Assembly: GCA_902630355.1 (NCBI GenBank)
Contig: CACOUL010000012.1
Coordinates: forward strand, 1-56,018
Source: Planctomycetaceae bacterium
Lineage (GTDB): Bacteria > Planctomycetota > Planctomycetia > Pirellulales > UBA7805
Length of the DNA: 56,018 bases
Reading direction: 5' to 3'
Position 1 is the stretch's first letter. Each line of letters starts with the position of its first letter. The notes beneath the pieces were generated by a model that was not told the DNA's origin, made no database searches, and saw only the letters and a program-made list of their open reading frames with translations. Positions 8,483 through 17,098 of the stretch are shown here, in pieces. A program made the position numbers and the translations under genes.

Positions 8483-10477
8483 CTAGAGGTATTCCGGTCG
8501 CTGCGTATCTGGAGCAATCCCCTCGGGGGTTTCGTCACTGGCAATATCAAACCAGCTGTCCATAAATTCGATCCGCGGGTCCTCGCCGGCGGCCCCCCGC
8601 TCGATCGAAAGGTTGGCCGATAGCGCAATTACCGCATCGGCCAACGCCACCTGGGGACTACACCGGAGCGGCACACTTAACTTTTCAGGGTCTTTGCCCT
8701 CGGCTGCCAGTCGCTCGCGCTCGCGAATTGCCCAGCAGAGGTGTTCGATCTGTTCGGTGTATCCGCGGCTCAATGGCCAGGTGAGTGCTTCGCGCCCGAG
8801 GCGTGCCTCGGCGCTGCCCGACTTTCCGTCGACCAGCGCACACTCGTCTTTTCCTCGGGGCGTGATCGCAGTCGGCTCATATTTGCCATATTTAGGCCGT
8901 GCCAGGAGGACCACTTCTTTTTCGCGATCCAGAATCAGCGAGCCTTTAGTGCCCAGGACCGTCTCTCCGTAGCCGCCGAAGCCGTTTCCATTAATAGACG
9001 AATAGGAAACGACAATCTTTTTTTCGGGGGCGGTCTCCGGATCGTAGTCCGGTGCCGGATATTCAAATTGGCAGTAAACGTGGTCATCGATATCGCGGTC
9101 GTGAGGAAAGACGTGGCGTCCACCCACGGCGGTGACGCTTAACGGTTTGGCCTTTGTGCCATCATCGCGAAGGGCACTGATAAAAATACCGGCCGCATCG
9201 AGTTGGTGACTACCGAGTTCCGCCATCAGGCCCCCGCCGGTGCGATTCCAGAGCCGCCAGCGGATCAGTTCCTCGAGTGCCGGGACGTCGCGACCGCCGA
9301 CGTTGCGGTCCTGATAGCCATAATCCTTTGCCCGGACCGCGAGTTCTGCATCGCGTAGTTGTTGCGTCAACACTTCCACTTGTTCGGCCAGGGCGGTGAG
9401 GTTGTACCGGCGGGCAACGCTCGGATCGAGTTGTAGCTTCTTGAGGTAGGTTTTATTCACCGCCGCCAAGCGGGCTTCAAGTTTGGCAATTTGATCGCTT
9501 ATTGCTTGCCGCTGTTCGGCAGTTGCATTACCGGCGGCAGCAAGTTCGGCTCGCAGCGCGGCGATCTTTTTGGGGTGCGATGCCAATTCGCGGTCGAATT
9601 TATCGAGAAGGGAAATGGTTTTCTTGTCGTTGATTTTTTTCCGAGCGGCCTTCTTGACCGAATCGAACTCGTTTTCGGCCCGAGCGAGGGTTTGCGAGGC
9701 ACTCTCAAGCTTCGCCTGCATGGCTGGATCGGTTGGGAGAGGTTTCTGCCAACTATCGTTACCGGGCAAGTTGTCGCGGTGCCACTGGGCGCGAATGTGA
9801 TGGATCGGGCCGATGACATTCTTTTTGATCAGATCGACTGCGTTCTCGTAGAGCACGCTGTAGTGACGCTGATGACCAATCGCTAAAAGACGGTCAGTCT
9901 CGTCCGCGACGCGCCCCATTTCCTTGCATTGATGGACGCTGTGCCCCATCAATTTTTCGCAGAGGACATGTTTCCCTTTTCGCATTGCTTTGATTGAGGC
10001 GGGCGCGTGCAAGTGCAAGGGTAAAGCGATGATCACCGCTTCGACGTCCTGATCGTCGAGTAGATCTTCGTAGCGATCTTCGTAAACTGCCACCTCTTTG
10101 CGGGCCGCTTCTTCGTCGGCCCAACCGTAGATCTTTAAAAGGCCCGGTCGCGCGCGTCGTGCACTGGCACTCGACTTGTCACCGTGGAATGCGCGGTAAA
10201 TGTTGTATGGGCGGATATCGGCAATTGCGACGACTTGGGCGTATTTCGGATTTAGGGCGCCAATCAGCACGCTCCCTTCATCGCCGGTGCCGATCACACC
10301 GATACGGACCGGCCGATCGATCGTACCGTAACCGAAATACTGTGCGCCGAGGCCATTGCCGGAGGAGAGCTTGGCTTGCACCGATTGGTTGAGCAATTTG
10401 CCGCGGGTATGTGGGCTGCCGACGGCGGCGTAAAAGTTTTCGATACCAGTGGTTTTATCTTCCGGTCGGAGATTCAT
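8483..10477 (-). CDS. Gfo/Idh/MocA oxidoreductase with long coiled-coil insert
   Basis: A 664-residue NAD(P)-dependent oxidoreductase. The Rossmann motif is GVIGTGDEG (residues 60-68), the EKP-type motif is CEKLMGH (Lys 175), and the second domain has GGGLMAELGSHQLDAA with the His-Asp pair at about 424-426. Between WQKPLPTD and YGYQD (about residues 251-385) lies an alanine, lysine and glutamate-rich coiled-coil insert absent from typical family members of 350-450 residues. The N-terminus lacks the twin-arginine signal of its paralogue, although the segment before the Rossmann fold (QYFGYG) still matches it. Its ATG overlaps the stop of the upstream paralogue by 4 bases. Substrate unknown; the family usually acts on sugars or inositols. 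Confidence 0.8.
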   Translation of the reverse strand: MNLRPEDKTTGIENFYAAVGSPHTRGKLLNQSVQAKLSSGNGLGAQYFGYGTIDRPVRIGVIGTGDEGSVLIGALNPKYAQVVAIADIRPYNIYRAFHGDKSSASARRARPGLLKIYGWADEEAARKEVAVYEDRYEDLLDDQDVEAVIIALPLHLHAPASIKAMRKGKHVLCEKLMGHSVHQCKEMGRVADETDRLLAIGHQRHYSVLYENAVDLIKKNVIGPIHHIRAQWHRDNLPGNDSWQKPLPTDPAMQAKLESASQTLARAENEFDSVKKAARKKINDKKTISLLDKFDRELASHPKKIAALRAELAAAGNATAEQRQAISDQIAKLEARLAAVNKTYLKKLQLDPSVARRYNLTALAEQVEVLTQQLRDAELAVRAKDYGYQDRNVGGRDVPALEELIRWRLWNRTGGGLMAELGSHQLDAAGIFISALRDDGTKAKPLSVTAVGGRHVFPHDRDIDDHVYCQFEYPAPDYDPETAPEKKIVVSYSSINGNGFGGYGETVLGTKGSLILDREKEVVLLARPKYGKYEPTAITPRGKDECALVDGKSGSAEARLGREALTWPLSRGYTEQIEHLCWAIRERERLAAEGKDPEKLSVPLRCSPQVALADAVIALSANLSIERGAAGEDPRIEFMDSWFDIASDETPEGIAPDTQRPEYL

Positions 10478-12174
10478 ATCTGGTACTCCTTCCGTGACGT
10501 ATCGGGTGTGGATCCTTCGGGGGTGGCGTCATCGGTCGGATCGAACCAGGCGGGGTCAAAGTTGTAGCGACGCTGTTGATTGATTGCTTGGTTGGCAACG
10601 AGCGCAATCACCGCATCGGCCAGTGCGACCTTGGGGCCGCATCGCGGTTGGTTGGTCGGGTCGGGATTGCGTATGCACCAGGCCCAATGCTCGATCTCCT
10701 CGGTGTAGCCGCGACTCACCGGGCCCGATGCAGCCTTTGTTTCGGCTGCAGCGTACGCACCACTTTCGGTCGTATCGAGAACTGGCCCGGCCGCTTTGTC
10801 GGCCTGTACGGTCGTGGGGGCGTCTTTGCGGTAGAGTTCGACCTCTTTTTCCCGGTCGATCACAAGGGTGCCCTTCGTGCCCATCACAATCTCACCGTAG
10901 CCGCCGAATCCGTTGCCATTGATCGAAGAATAGGTGACGACAATCTTTTTATTCGGATCGCTCGCATAGTCGGGCGCCGGGAATTCAAAGTTGCAATAGA
11001 CGTGATCGGCTGCATCGCGATCGGGCGGGAAAATATGGCGGCCTCCGACGCCGGTGACCGAAAGGGGATGTACCTTTTTACCGTCGTCCCGCAGGGCGCT
11101 GATAAAGATACTTGCCGCGTCGAGTTGGTGGCTTCCGAGTTCGGCCATCAGCCCACCACCGGTCCGGTTCCAGAGTCGCCAGCGTATCAATTCTTCGTGA
11201 GGCGAAAAGGTTTTCCGCGTTCCGTCAGGGAGGTCGAGATGGGGCGCCTGGTAACCATAGCGTGTAGGATCGATTTCCGCATCGAGCAATCGCATTTTGG
11301 CAAGCGTGCGTCGATGCTCGGCAGCGTCACGCCTCGCACCCGCGGAGGGGCTCCAGCCATTTTCGGCCGTGAGTTGTTCGAGCAGGTCGTCCGATTCGAT
11401 GGCGTAGCGGTTCATTTCCTCGCGGAGCGCGTCGTCCGGGAGTGGTTGCTGCCAGCTATCCCGACCGGGGAGGTTGCCGCGATGCCACTGAGCGCGAATA
11501 TGGTGCACATCGCCGATCATCCCGCGGCGGATCATTTCGCGGGCATTGTCGTAGAGGATGCTGTAGTGTCGTTGGTGTCCGACGGCGAGCAAGCGATTCG
11601 TCTCGGCCGCGACCCGGGCCATTTCCTTGCACTGTTGTACGCTATGGCCCATGAGCTTTTCGCAGAGCACATGCTTTCCTTTTCGCATTGCTTTGATCGA
11701 TGCCTCGGCATGCAAGTGCAGGGGCAAGGCGATGATGACGCCCTCGATGGTCGGGTCGTCGAGCATCTCTTCATAGCGATCGGTGTAGACGTCGATCTCT
11801 TTTCGAGCGTCCGCTTCGTCGGTGTAACCGTATTTGTCAATCAGACCGGGGCGTGCCGTGCGGGCGCTGGGGCTGGAATGATCCCCATGGAAGGCGCGGT
11901 AGATGTTGTAGGGGCGTATGTCTGCAATCGCCTTGACCTGAACAAAGTCGGGATTGATGGCCCCCATCAATACACCACCCTCATCGCCCGTGCCAATCAC
12001 ACCGACGCGTAGCGGATTGCGAAGACTGCGCCCATAGCCGAAATAAACGCTCCCTAACCCGAGGCCACCGACCACCCCGGCTGCGACGCCACCCCGGAGG
12101 AGATCTCGCCGAGTGACGGTTGTCTTCGCCCCAGTATCGCTGGTTGGGGAAGCGGAATCAGGTGTTTGAGACAT
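10474..12174 (-). CDS. Tat-exported Gfo/Idh/MocA oxidoreductase, paralogue of next gene
   Basis: About 566 residues. The N-terminus has a twin-arginine signal (TRRDLLRGG followed by a glycine and alanine-rich hydrophobic run), so it is exported folded with its cofactor. The Rossmann motif GVIGTGDEGG, the CEKLMGH lysine and GGGLMAELGSHQLDAA all match the downstream paralogue closely, as does the flanking RWLWNRTGGG-type segment. It carries a shorter insert (about 65 residues) where the paralogue has about 135. Start set at the ATG at 12174; a TTG at 12183 is possible. It is the middle gene of a three-gene operon with a DoxX-like membrane protein upstream. Confidence 0.85.
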   Translation of the reverse strand: MSQTPDSASPTSDTGAKTTVTRRDLLRGGVAAGVVGGLGLGSVYFGYGRSLRNPLRVGVIGTGDEGGVLMGAINPDFVQVKAIADIRPYNIYRAFHGDHSSPSARTARPGLIDKYGYTDEADARKEIDVYTDRYEEMLDDPTIEGVIIALPLHLHAEASIKAMRKGKHVLCEKLMGHSVQQCKEMARVAAETNRLLAVGHQRHYSILYDNAREMIRRGMIGDVHHIRAQWHRGNLPGRDSWQQPLPDDALREEMNRYAIESDDLLEQLTAENGWSPSAGARRDAAEHRRTLAKMRLLDAEIDPTRYGYQAPHLDLPDGTRKTFSPHEELIRWRLWNRTGGGLMAELGSHQLDAASIFISALRDDGKKVHPLSVTGVGGRHIFPPDRDAADHVYCNFEFPAPDYASDPNKKIVVTYSSINGNGFGGYGEIVMGTKGTLVIDREKEVELYRKDAPTTVQADKAAGPVLDTTESGAYAAAETKAASGPVSRGYTEEIEHWAWCIRNPDPTNQPRCGPKVALADAVIALVANQAINQQRRYNFDPAWFDPTDDATPEGSTPDTSRKEYQI

Positions 12175-12200
12175 CGCTGGCAATCCGTGATAATTGATCC

Positions 12201-13190
12201 CTAGTTAGTACGCATCTCATCGCTCTTTGGTTTGCAGCAACCACGTAATGATATTGTAGGCATAAAATGGTCAATTCCGCACCATCTTCCGGAGGGGGTG
12301 GCGACCAGCAGGAGGCAGCCGATGAACATGACCAGTTGGTATCCGATGGTGCTATACCCCACGATCCACGGGGGTTGGGAAGCGATGACCGAAAGGAGAA
12401 ACAGGCCCGCCGATGCTGCGGCGAATCGTGAGAGGAAGCCGGCCACCAGGCAGGCTCCGATCAAAAAATGGGTCACAATCAGGAATCGATCAAAGCGGGC
12501 TAATGGATTGAAGTCCCCGGGAAGCGGGCTCCGTGCGGCGCGGTCACCAGCAAGCCGCGCGAGTTCCTCACGGAACTGCGTTTCAATCCCGCCGATGGCG
12601 GAGGTAAATCCTGCGGCCGTCGCCTTCGTTTCGCGTTCTTTGGTTGCAATTCGATCTTGCTGATACGGGACATCGCCCGCCGAGGTGGCAGCCTGCCAAT
12701 CGCGCAAGCGTCCCAGGTCATGGCGATACGCAGCGATTTCTTCGCGGTTCGCCGTCAGGTAGTCGTCGACCTGCCGTTCGTAGAAGGCAAATATTTGATT
12801 CGCGCGGTTTTGTTCCTCGTCGCTGAAATCGAAATGACTGGTTGCCGTTTGTGAGAGGCGACCGAAATCGAAAATAATTTGCTCCTGCCACTCGGCAAAC
12901 GGTTCGCGATAAACCGCGTTCCACTCGTCGGTACCGGGGGCGGGCGGGTTGGGGCTCTCGGTCCGCGGAACGGCAACGTGCGTGGCAAAGTCGTGCCAAT
13001 CGGGAAGAGGTGCTTGGTAGAGTGATGCAAGCGGACCTTTCGCCTGCGATAAAAATCCAGCCGAAGAAAAGGTGCGGTCGAGATTCTTGCTCTGGGCGCT
13101 TTCGAAGAAGTACCAGCCGATCGCAACGCGGAGCGCCACAATCAAAATCACGACGACGGTCGGGTAGGTGAGGTTACGCTGATCGGTCAT
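12201..13190 (-). CDS. DoxX-like membrane protein with large extracytoplasmic insert
   Basis: A 329-residue membrane protein. One N-terminal helix (about residues 10-28) starts VVVILIVALRVAIGWYFFE, which is the usual first helix of DoxX family proteins. A large soluble region (about 35-230, rich in charged helices) follows, then three more helices (about 237-305, including FLIVTHFLIGACLVAGF and QLVMFIGCLLLVATP). DoxX was first described as a thiosulfate:quinone oxidoreductase subunit, but many family members have no known activity. First gene of an operon with the two MocA oxidoreductases (gap of 26 bases to the next ATG), so it could be a membrane electron acceptor or anchor for them; this is inference. 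Confidence 0.65.
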   Translation of the reverse strand: MTDQRNLTYPTVVVILIVALRVAIGWYFFESAQSKNLDRTFSSAGFLSQAKGPLASLYQAPLPDWHDFATHVAVPRTESPNPPAPGTDEWNAVYREPFAEWQEQIIFDFGRLSQTATSHFDFSDEEQNRANQIFAFYERQVDDYLTANREEIAAYRHDLGRLRDWQAATSAGDVPYQQDRIATKERETKATAAGFTSAIGGIETQFREELARLAGDRAARSPLPGDFNPLARFDRFLIVTHFLIGACLVAGFLSRFAAASAGLFLLSVIASQPPWIVGYSTIGYQLVMFIGCLLLVATPSGRWCGIDHFMPTISLRGCCKPKSDEMRTN

Positions 13191-13377
13191 GTTCGGTTGC
13201 GGGTTAAGACTAGGCGGCGAGCAGCACGCCGGCGGAGGTAGGGTGTGATTGCGGCGCGGAAAACGGTACGGTAGGCGTCAGTCCTCTATTGTAGGAAAAA
13301 CAGCCATCACACGCCAGACTTGGTAGTGGCGACGACGCTCGGTCGAACGTCGTCAGGTTAAAGCGGAGTGAGTCGTC

Positions 13378-14343
13378 ATGCGATTGGTTCTCGGTTATCC
13401 GGTGAAGTCGCACCACGTGGAGCAAATATGCCAGGTGGCCGCGGGAATGGATGTTGCCGCAGTGCGGCAAGAAAACCTGGCACATGAACTTCTTGATGCC
13501 GATTTGTTTTGCGGGCACGTGAAAGTGCCGGTTGATTGGGAGCGGATCGTTTCCGGCGATCGATTGCGTTGGATCCAGTCGTCGGCCGCGGGATTAGATC
13601 ATTGCATGCATCCGGCGGTGATTGAAAGTGATATTATCGTATGCAGCGCGTCGGGTGTCCTTGCAGATCAGGTGGCCGAGCACACGCTCGCACTCCTAGG
13701 CACGGTGCTACGGCGGTTGCCGGTTTTTATCGAAGCACAACAGCGGCGGGACTTCGTGCGTCAACCGACCGACGATCTGCACGGTAAACGGGTCGGAATC
13801 GTGGGGTTCGGTGGTGTAGGGCGAAGAATTGCCGAACTCCTGGCGCCCTATCGCGTGGAAATTGTTGCGACCGACTACTTTCCGCAGTCTGCGCCGGCTC
13901 ATGTGGATGCCGTGTGGGAGGCCGATGCCTTGCCTGAGTTATTACAGCGGAGTGATATCGTGATTCTCTGCGTGCCGCTCACCGAACAGACGCGAGAGAT
14001 GATTGGCGAACTGCAGTTAGCGATGATGCCTGCCGGTTCGGTGCTGGTAAACGTTTGCCGCGGCGACGTTCTTGTGGAATCAGCGCTCGTCGATGCGTTG
14101 AAGCGGGAGCATCTGGCGGCGGCGGCGATTGATGTGGCGCGACAGGAGCCGCCGGGTGCAGATAGTCTGTTGTGGGATGCGCCGCGTTTGGTGATCACAC
14201 CGCATGTGGCTGGTCAAAGTGCGGTACGGATCGACCAGATGACTGATTTTCTGTGCGAAAACCTGCGGCGATATCGAGAGAATTTGCCATTGCGGAACCA
14301 GGTCGATAAGCGACTCGGTTTTCCGCCACCACAAACTTTTTGA
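13378..14343 (+). CDS. D-isomer 2-hydroxyacid dehydrogenase
   Basis: A 321-residue NAD-dependent dehydrogenase. The nucleotide-binding motif is GIVGFGGVGRRIA (about residues 141-153). The catalytic set is present: Arg in VNVCRGDVLVE, Glu in VARQEPPG, and His in ITPHVAGQS. The layout is that of the D-2-hydroxyacid dehydrogenase family (phosphoglycerate, hydroxypyruvate or glyoxylate reductases); the small size and N-terminal WIQSSAAGLDH suggest a hydroxypyruvate/glyoxylate reductase-like enzyme, not SerA. It is transcribed alone, divergently from the DoxX operon. Exact substrate not determined. Confidence 0.85.
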   Translation: MRLVLGYPVKSHHVEQICQVAAGMDVAAVRQENLAHELLDADLFCGHVKVPVDWERIVSGDRLRWIQSSAAGLDHCMHPAVIESDIIVCSASGVLADQVAEHTLALLGTVLRRLPVFIEAQQRRDFVRQPTDDLHGKRVGIVGFGGVGRRIAELLAPYRVEIVATDYFPQSAPAHVDAVWEADALPELLQRSDIVILCVPLTEQTREMIGELQLAMMPAGSVLVNVCRGDVLVESALVDALKREHLAAAAIDVARQEPPGADSLLWDAPRLVITPHVAGQSAVRIDQMTDFLCENLRRYRENLPLRNQVDKRLGFPPPQTF

Positions 14344-14521
14344 GTGATAGCGATGTGAGCACGCGTTAGCGGATTGGTGATTGGCGGCCTGCATGGGATC
14401 GCGGGTAAGAATAAGAGGCGATTGATCTGAATACTCACACAACTTTTCGGCGCGGCGGATCTTGTGTGTCACGGCGAATCGCTTTTAATAAACCAGTTCC
14501 CACACGCCATCGGGGTTTACT

Positions 14522-15625
14522 ATGTCGACAACGCGCATCTTTAAAGAGTCGCCAACACTGACGCTTGCCGGAAGTAGTTCGGAGCGTTGCCCGGAGCGGT
14601 TGCTCTCGGAATACGATCAGCTGATTGACAATCAGCGGTTCAGTTGGACCGAACACCACCGACTGCTGCGACAACTCGGGGCGGGAGGGCAGGGTATCGT
14701 GTATCTGACCGAGCGCCGAGGCGCCGATCATTTCACGCTGCCGGTAGCGCTCAAGATTTTCTCACCGCAGTCCTATTCGAGTGAAACGGCGTACGACGAA
14801 TCGATGCAGCGGATGGCACGGGTAGCAGCGATGGTTGCACAAATCCAGCAAGACAATTTGCTTGACGTTCACAATTTTGTCGACCATCGCCGGATTCGGA
14901 TGATGGAAATGGAATGGATTGATGGCTATGACCTCGGGCGGCTGCTTACCGAGGAGATGCTCGATCGATCCCGCGAGCGAGTGAGTCGTAGACGCTGGGA
15001 CTACATGAACAATGTGATCGTCACTTCCGGGCCGGTTCAGCCGCGACTCAAGCCGGGTGTCGCAGTCGCAGTGCTTCGCGACGTGCTCGGTGCGCTGGCC
15101 GCACTGCACCGGGAGGATATCGTTCATCGTGATGTGAAGCCGTCGAATATCATGCTCAAGCGGACCGGTAACGCGAAGCTCATCGATATTGGCTCGGCGG
15201 CGGAGATGTCGGATGAACCGTCGATTCAGACCTGCACTCCCGCGTATGCCGCACCTGAGGTTTTGGAGGCGGGGGAATTTTCGCCGCGTTCCGATCTTGC
15301 GAGTCTCGGCTACGTGTTGATCGAGATGCTTTCGGGCCAGCCGCCGTTTCTCGGAATCGATCAATACGGGCCGCTGGTCGAGGCCAAGCGAACCTTGCCC
15401 CACCGGTTACACGAAATACTTCCGGAAGAGGTCGTGGTGAACGATCTATTGATGAATTTTTGTATTGGCCTGATCTCCCCGGATCCGGAGCGTCGCTTTC
15501 CGAATGCCGAGGCGGCCGATCTTCGCGAGGAGGGTGCGGCGCATTTTCTTCGGCAACTCACGATCAATAATCTGGGCAGCGAATACGGCAACGAAATTCG
15601 CCTCTGGCTCGAAGAGATTGATTGA
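14522..15625 (+). CDS. Soluble Hanks-type Ser/Thr protein kinase
   Basis: A 367-residue protein kinase. Visible motifs: glycine loop GAGGQGIVYL (about residues 57-66), lysine in VALKIF, catalytic loop HRDVKPSNIM, activation segment start DIGSAAEM (where DFG is usual) and APEVLEAGEFSPRSDLASLG. There is no membrane helix or extracellular domain, unlike most planctomycete kinases, so it should be cytosolic. The replacement of DFG by DIG keeps the metal-binding Asp, so it may be active. It converges on the LRR gene with 18 bases between stops. Confidence 0.85.
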   Translation: MSTTRIFKESPTLTLAGSSSERCPERLLSEYDQLIDNQRFSWTEHHRLLRQLGAGGQGIVYLTERRGADHFTLPVALKIFSPQSYSSETAYDESMQRMARVAAMVAQIQQDNLLDVHNFVDHRRIRMMEMEWIDGYDLGRLLTEEMLDRSRERVSRRRWDYMNNVIVTSGPVQPRLKPGVAVAVLRDVLGALAALHREDIVHRDVKPSNIMLKRTGNAKLIDIGSAAEMSDEPSIQTCTPAYAAPEVLEAGEFSPRSDLASLGYVLIEMLSGQPPFLGIDQYGPLVEAKRTLPHRLHEILPEEVVVNDLLMNFCIGLISPDPERRFPNAEAADLREEGAAHFLRQLTINNLGSEYGNEIRLWLEEID

Positions 15626-15643
15626 ACGGCAGCAGCGAACGGT

Positions 15644-16900
15644 TTATTTGGTGATTTTGAGTTGCGGTCGCTTTTTCTTAATCGCCGCAACGCCATCCGG
15701 CGTGACCTGCGTGAAGGCCACATTGAGCGATTTCAGATGTGCGAGGCCCTCGAGGTTTGCGAGCCCCACGTCAGTGAGAGCTGTCTCGCTCAAGTTGAGC
15801 GTCTCTAGATTTTGTAGTCCGGCGAGGCTCTGCATGCCCGCGTCGGTCACGGACGTGTTTTGCAGGTTGAGCCAGCGGAGATTCTTGAGGTTCGCGAGTT
15901 GCGTTAGCCCCGCATCACCAATGTTCGTATTCCAGAGATTCAGGCGATCTAACTTTTTGAGCGATTTCAAGTTGTTGGCGCCAGCATTGTCTGTTTGGGT
16001 TTCACTTAAATCGAGGTTCATCAGCGTGTCCGCCGAGTTGGCCAGGTGATGGAGTGAAGCACCTGAGACGGCCGTATCGCGTAGCGAAAGTCGTTTGAGG
16101 CGGACCATGGGTGCAAGGGCCGCGAGCGCATCGTCGGTGATATAGGTGCGGAATAGATACAGCTCATCCAGTTTGGTGTGGTTGGCCAGATGCGCGGCAC
16201 CTTCATCGGTCACGCTGCAGTCCTCTAGCCAGAGGCCGCGGAGTTTGGGGAAGTCGCCGAGGATTTCCACCCCGCGGTCGTCCACGTCCGGGCAGCGGAG
16301 TTTGAGTCGCTGCAGGTTCGGTAGCTCCGCAAGCGCTCGTAGCCCTTCGCTGGTGACATACGAGCATCCGCGGAGGTCGAGAACCTTGAGTCTTTTGAGC
16401 TTAGCGACGTGCTCGAGGCCCACATCGGTAAAATTATTGTAGAGCAACATCAACTGTTCGATCTGCGGCATCGTGCTGATCGTCTCGAGGGCCGAGTCGT
16501 CCAGATAGGTGCTGCGGCGGAGGTTGAGTACCTTGAGGTTCGGCAACCGGGCGAGGGAGGCGATACCCTCGCCGGTGATTTCAGTGTTTTCAAGAACGAG
16601 GGTCGCGAGTTTGGGATTTTTTCCCAGCGTTCCAATCGCAGTATCGGTGATGCCTGCACCCCAGAGCGTGAGGCGGTCAAGTTCGGGAAAAGATGCAAGT
16701 TTGGCGACGTCCGCTGCGTCGACGTCGGCTTCGGCGAGATTCACTTCCGTGACATTTCCCGCCTTATCCCGTTTGATTTTTCCACCCTTTTCGCTGAGGG
16801 CTTCGGCGGCCGTGTCGCTTGGCTCAGCCACAAGGGTTCCGGGCGCCATTAGTAAGAGCAGGGCGTAGGTGGTAATGGATCGTAGCGCGTAGGCGGACAT
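15644..16900 (-). CDS. Secreted leucine-rich-repeat protein
   Basis: A 418-residue protein with an N-terminal signal peptide (MSAYALRSITTYALLLLMAPG...) and an AAAGGA-like ribosome site upstream. Residues 60-418 form about 14 leucine-rich repeats of about 24 residues of the type L-x-x-L-x-L-x-x-T-x-(I/V)-T-D-x-G-(L/A), for example LKVLDLRGCSYVTSEGL, LDRLNLWNTNIGDAGL and LETLNLSETALTDVGL. Such exported LRR proteins are common in planctomycetes and probably bind other proteins at the surface or periplasm; no enzymatic part is seen. Neighbours are unrelated, and the gene converges with the protein kinase. Confidence 0.85.
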   Translation of the reverse strand: MSAYALRSITTYALLLLMAPGTLVAEPSDTAAEALSEKGGKIKRDKAGNVTEVNLAEADVDAADVAKLASFPELDRLTLWGAGITDTAIGTLGKNPKLATLVLENTEITGEGIASLARLPNLKVLNLRRSTYLDDSALETISTMPQIEQLMLLYNNFTDVGLEHVAKLKRLKVLDLRGCSYVTSEGLRALAELPNLQRLKLRCPDVDDRGVEILGDFPKLRGLWLEDCSVTDEGAAHLANHTKLDELYLFRTYITDDALAALAPMVRLKRLSLRDTAVSGASLHHLANSADTLMNLDLSETQTDNAGANNLKSLKKLDRLNLWNTNIGDAGLTQLANLKNLRWLNLQNTSVTDAGMQSLAGLQNLETLNLSETALTDVGLANLEGLAHLKSLNVAFTQVTPDGVAAIKKKRPQLKITK

Positions 16901-17098
16901 GGCAGGATTCCTTTCGAGGTAGGCGGGGCCCTCTATTTTACGGTAGGGGCCATCGAGGGGGAAACCGCCCGAACGGGTGAAAAAACCCGGCCTGCTAGCA
17001 TTTGCCCTCGTGCCTCAGGCAGAGTAAAGTGTGGGTGTGTCGTGGCCGCAGCAAGACGCAATGCCGCACTATCCCACTCCAGCATACGAGGCACACCG

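Noticed and set aside
10576-12012. A 478-codon plus-strand open frame
   Set aside because: It is antisense to the Tat-exported MocA oxidoreductase, which has clear family motifs; long antisense frames are expected at this base composition.
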